Below, one piece after another: positions 13,440 to 16,333 of a stretch of 16,333 nt of DNA. Numbering within the stretch: the first letter of the stretch is position 1; each line of letters starts with the position of its first letter. The DNA is from UBA922 sp964565405 (lineage in GTDB: Bacteria > Patescibacteriota > Patescibacteriia > Magasanikbacterales > UBA922). The notes below the pieces were generated by a model. The model was not told the origin of the DNA, ran no database searches, and saw only the letters and a program-made list of their open reading frames with translations. The translations under genes were made by a program, and so were the position numbers. The stretch covers positions 1-16,333 of the forward strand of contig CAZMEW010000022.1 in NCBI GenBank assembly GCA_964565405.1, read 5' to 3'.

Positions 13440-16333
13440 TTATTTTTTAATTTTTCCCACCCATGAAAATACATCTTCCACATTTCCCATGATAACTTGG
13501 AATACTGACTCTTGTTTTTGCGGAGTAAGAATAGTAATACTCTTCGAACGAGCCAGATTTCCCGATGAATCAGTGCTTTCAACCTGAAACTGATATACTT
13601 GCCCGGGATCAAAATTAGTTACTACTACTATATGTTTTTTCACATAACTTGAATCAGGTACCGTACTCTCAGTAAATTCAACGTCTTCATTCGAAAAGCC
13701 ACGACGATAGTATACCTTACTCGTAGAAAGTTCATTGGTTGTCCAAGAAATAATAACTTGGATACGATCTTTACCACCCGGAATAATTGCTGAATCAGTC
13801 TGAATCTGAGAAATAATCGGGGCCAAATCTTTTCCATCGGTTGAATATCCTTGTATCAATTTGCTCACAATATTTCCACCAGAATCCACACCAGAAATCT
13901 CAATATCATACACCACTCCTGCCTCAAGATCAGCCAACGATAGTGTATGGTCAGTCGAAAAAGCTGCATTTTTTACTGTTTTGCGCGCCTGAACATTGGG
14001 AATACCATTGATATACGGCGTATAATTAATGATTGAATCTGTAGGTACTGAAGTACTCCATACAAAAGAAGCACTCTCAGGGGTATCGGCAGTAATTTTA
14101 TAGGTATTAATTTCAGTGGTCTGAATTTTAGTCTTAAAGGTAAAATCTCGTGAAACTGCTTCCACACCTGTGGGGGTACGAGAAATAACTTGGTAATGAT
14201 ACAGTGTATTTGGGCTAAGGCCTTTTATCTCAACAGTATGACTATCGACAGCCTCATCAAAATGTCCGACTGTCTGTTCATAAGTACCAGCGTTTCTAAA
14301 TACTTCGTCAGTTCCATATTTGACCAATGAGTTAGAGAGTTTGTCAGTTGTCCAAGAAATAGTTACATAGTTCGAGCCAAGCTCGACGACAGGCTGACCT
14401 CCGATAATAGGTAAAGGAAGCGTCTTTGATAAATCAGCAATAATCTGTGCCTGGTCAGACAAAGTATTTTCGAGTAAACCCACACTCACCTGCGAGGATA
14501 AAGATTTGATAATATCTGTTGCCCGTTGTATTGAGCTCAAAAATAATGCATCAGCTTCATCACTTTGAATATTGTCTGGGACTTCTGCGATAGGATTTGC
14601 GAGTGCATCCTCAATGACCGAGAGTGTGGTAAAGGTTCCTTCAGTAAACCTGCTTCGATTCCCCGAAGGATCAGCAGTACTAACACGATAAAAATAGGAA
14701 GTCTGGGGAGAGAGATCGATCAGACTAACACGATGCGTCGCCAGATCTTCAAGATTGACAGCTGCGCGGGTAAAACTATTGGGGGCTACTCCAAATTCAA
14801 CAATACTATCTCCAATCTCATCAGTATCCCAAGTAACTATTGCACTATTAGCAGTAATTTCCCCAACTGAAACCTTGAGTACCATGGGAGCGATGCGATC
14901 AGTGTTATTACTACTTCCACCCCCACCGCCTCGAGGGGCATTGGCTTCACCCTGAATAACACCTTCTGCCCGTGCAGCTTCTTCACGGAGCAAGACGTCA
15001 CTCTCTTCTGAAAGTGTCTCAAGGGTGGTAAAGGTATATTCACTAGAAGTTGCTGTATTTCCACTTGAATCAGCAGAAACAACGACATAATAATACTGTG
15101 TTGAAGTCGCAAGTCCAGAGACCGTAATTGCATGAGCGCGATTGTAGCTCGCGACGACACTACTTGAGTCATCGTATGTATTGGTTGCCGTACCATAATA
15201 TACTTGACCAGTGGTACCTTCGTCAGTATCCCATTCAATCAATGCTTCGTCGTCAGTCACTACACTTGCTTCAACATTAGAAATCACTGGCGCACTATAA
15301 TCGGCAGTATCAATCGTTGTTGCAGTAAATTCAGTCGCAGAACTAAGATTGCCATTTTCATCAGCGCTTCGAAAACGAACATAATAGAGGGTCCCAGGAA
15401 GCAAATCTTCGAGTCTGAAGATATGATCAATATTAATATTATCGTTGGTAATAATTTCTCCATAATCTTCGCTCGTTCCGTATTCAACAGTGGAAGTCGA
15501 AGGTTCATCAGTCACCCATGAAAAATCAATCGAATTGTCAGAAACCGTGACATCGACTTCTGAGTCAAAAGTAATAATCGGCGCATCAATATCTGCAGTC
15601 GTGGTAAAAGTGTAATATACAATTTCACCATCAATAACATTCTTATCAGTCGTAATACCGGATTCAACATAATAATAATACGTCGTTCCCTGAATAAGAT
15701 TGACGAGAGTAACAGAATGATCATTTTCCGTAACTTCAGAGCCCACGCGAGTCGAGGAAGCAAACGAAGGATCAGTTGAATAATGTACATAGGAATTTGC
15801 AGCCTCATCAGTCACCCAATTAATAGTGACCATCTCATTGGTAATGTCAGATGCTCCAACTTCGCTGATCGACGGACCAAGGAGGGTTGTAAATGAGTAG
15901 CCATCAGGTGCAGACGTGCCCACTCCTTCATTATTACTTGGATCAGTAGAACGAACCTGGAAATAGTATGTGGTGTTTGGTTGAAGTCCCGTTAAGACAA
16001 CCATATGTTGGCCAAGACCAAGACTATTGTCATACATAGCAGTAAGACCAACCGTATCTGCGCCACTAAAGTCTCCCCCTTCTTCAATTGTGTAATCAAC
16101 AAGAGAATCAGAAAGTTCATCAGTCTCCCATGTAATCATTGCAGATTGTGGACCAAGCGCAGTTGACGAAACATTTGAAATCGTTGGAGCAGTTACATCG
16201 CTTCCCCCTTGTCCATTGGGTTTATCATTGACAATATTTGAATAATTAGACACATTTCCATCACCATCTTCTGCAGTGACTTTGTAGTAATATGTAGTCT
16301 CCGTATCAAGATTGTCGTCGAGATAGTAATTAA
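13440..16333 (-). CDS. Giant fibronectin-III surface protein (5' part outside window)
   Basis: The frame is open from the window edge to a TAA at 13440-13442, giving the last 963 residues. It starts inside a fibronectin-III domain (NYYLDDNLDTETTYYYKVTA), so the true start lies beyond 16333. About nine fibronectin-III domains follow in the same order as in the complete giant protein at 4433-10579. The array is interrupted at the same places by a helix plus Gly-rich hinge (LREEAARAEG and GGGGGSS, near 14925-15020) and by a helical linker (about 14395-14620). The end, FQVIMGNVEDVFSWVGKIKK, matches the other protein's tail. It is inferred to be a secreted or surface-anchored adhesin-like protein. 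By analogy with its paralogue, an N-terminal anchor and further domains are expected upstream, but they are not visible here. The ABC transporter genes follow after 135 nt. Confidence 0.92.
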   Translation of the reverse strand, partial: NYYLDDNLDTETTYYYKVTAEDGDGNVSNYSNIVNDKPNGQGGSDVTAPTISNVSSTALGPQSAMITWETDELSDSLVDYTIEEGGDFSGADTVGLTAMYDNSLGLGQHMVVLTGLQPNTTYYFQVRSTDPSNNEGVGTSAPDGYSFTTLLGPSISEVGASDITNEMVTINWVTDEAANSYVHYSTDPSFASSTRVGSEVTENDHSVTLVNLIQGTTYYYYVESGITTDKNVIDGEIVYYTFTTTADIDAPIITFDSEVDVTVSDNSIDFSWVTDEPSTSTVEYGTSEDYGEIITNDNINIDHIFRLEDLLPGTLYYVRFRSADENGNLSSATEFTATTIDTADYSAPVISNVEASVVTDDEALIEWDTDEGTTGQVYYGTATNTYDDSSSVVASYNRAHAITVSGLATSTQYYYVVVSADSSGNTATSSEYTFTTLETLSEESDVLLREEAARAEGVIQGEANAPRGGGGGSSNNTDRIAPMVLKVSVGEITANSAIVTWDTDEIGDSIVEFGVAPNSFTRAAVNLEDLATHRVSLIDLSPQTSYFYRVSTADPSGNRSRFTEGTFTTLSVIEDALANPIAEVPDNIQSDEADALFLSSIQRATDIIKSLSSQVSVGLLENTLSDQAQIIADLSKTLPLPIIGGQPVVELGSNYVTISWTTDKLSNSLVKYGTDEVFRNAGTYEQTVGHFDEAVDSHTVEIKGLSPNTLYHYQVISRTPTGVEAVSRDFTFKTKIQTTEINTYKITADTPESASFVWSTSVPTDSIINYTPYINGIPNVQARKTVKNAAFSTDHTLSLADLEAGVVYDIEISGVDSGGNIVSKLIQGYSTDGKDLAPIISQIQTDSAIIPGGKDRIQVIISWTTNELSTSKVYYRRGFSNEDVEFTESTVPDSSYVKKHIVVVTNFDPGQVYQFQVESTDSSGNLARSKSITILTPQKQESVFQVIMGNVEDVFSWVGKIKK

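Noticed and set aside
16251..16253. GTG at 16253 as the start of the second giant protein
   Set aside because: The frame continues upstream to the window edge and encodes the rest of the same fibronectin-III domain, matching the paralogue.

Overview
The window carries eight protein genes, all on the minus strand, so the biological reading direction runs from base 16333 down to base 1. It is AT-rich and gene-dense, with two 4-nt ATGA start/stop overlaps and no gene-free stretch longer than about 220 nt. No clear Shine-Dalgarno sequence precedes any of the seven starts inside the window. TGA is used as an ordinary stop, for example in tpiA and the ABC ATPase. These traits, together with giant fibronectin-III surface proteins and a lone tpiA, suggest a small-genome bacterium of the Patescibacteria/CPR type (Parcubacteria-like). 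That placement is an inference from gene content and style; no rRNA or marker gene settles it.

Right half (16333 to 4433), cell-surface region. It holds the C-terminal 963 residues of a giant fibronectin-III protein (13440-16333, start outside the window), a two-gene MacB-type ABC transporter (ATPase 11934-13304, permease 10669-11937, overlapping by ATGA), and a complete 2048-residue surface protein (4433-10579). The complete protein has a basic N-terminus, one membrane span, a seven-unit kelch-like propeller, Ig/jelly-roll-like modules and a long run of fibronectin-III domains. The two giant proteins are paralogues, collinear over about 963 residues, and they flank the transporter. The complete one has its own extended -10 promoter.

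Left half (4420 to 1), housekeeping operon. A strong promoter (TTGACA, 18-nt spacer, TATACT) drives a leader that has the parts of a T-box riboswitch: a very short Stem I with glycine codons, a Stem III hairpin, an antiterminator with an exact 7-nt UGGAACC bulge, and a competing intrinsic terminator. Directly downstream is single-chain glycyl-tRNA synthetase, the expected target, because UGGA pairs with the UCCA end of tRNA-Gly. An M16 zinc peptidase, triosephosphate isomerase and a membrane-anchored TPR protein follow with gaps of 18 nt, 2 nt and a 4-nt overlap. All four genes are therefore probably transcribed through the same glycine-tRNA-sensing switch.

The main items of interest are the compact T-box in what looks like a CPR genome, the control it may impose on non-aminoacylation genes, and the pair of giant adhesin-like proteins around an exporter whose ATPase carries an unrecognised ~225-residue C-terminal extension.
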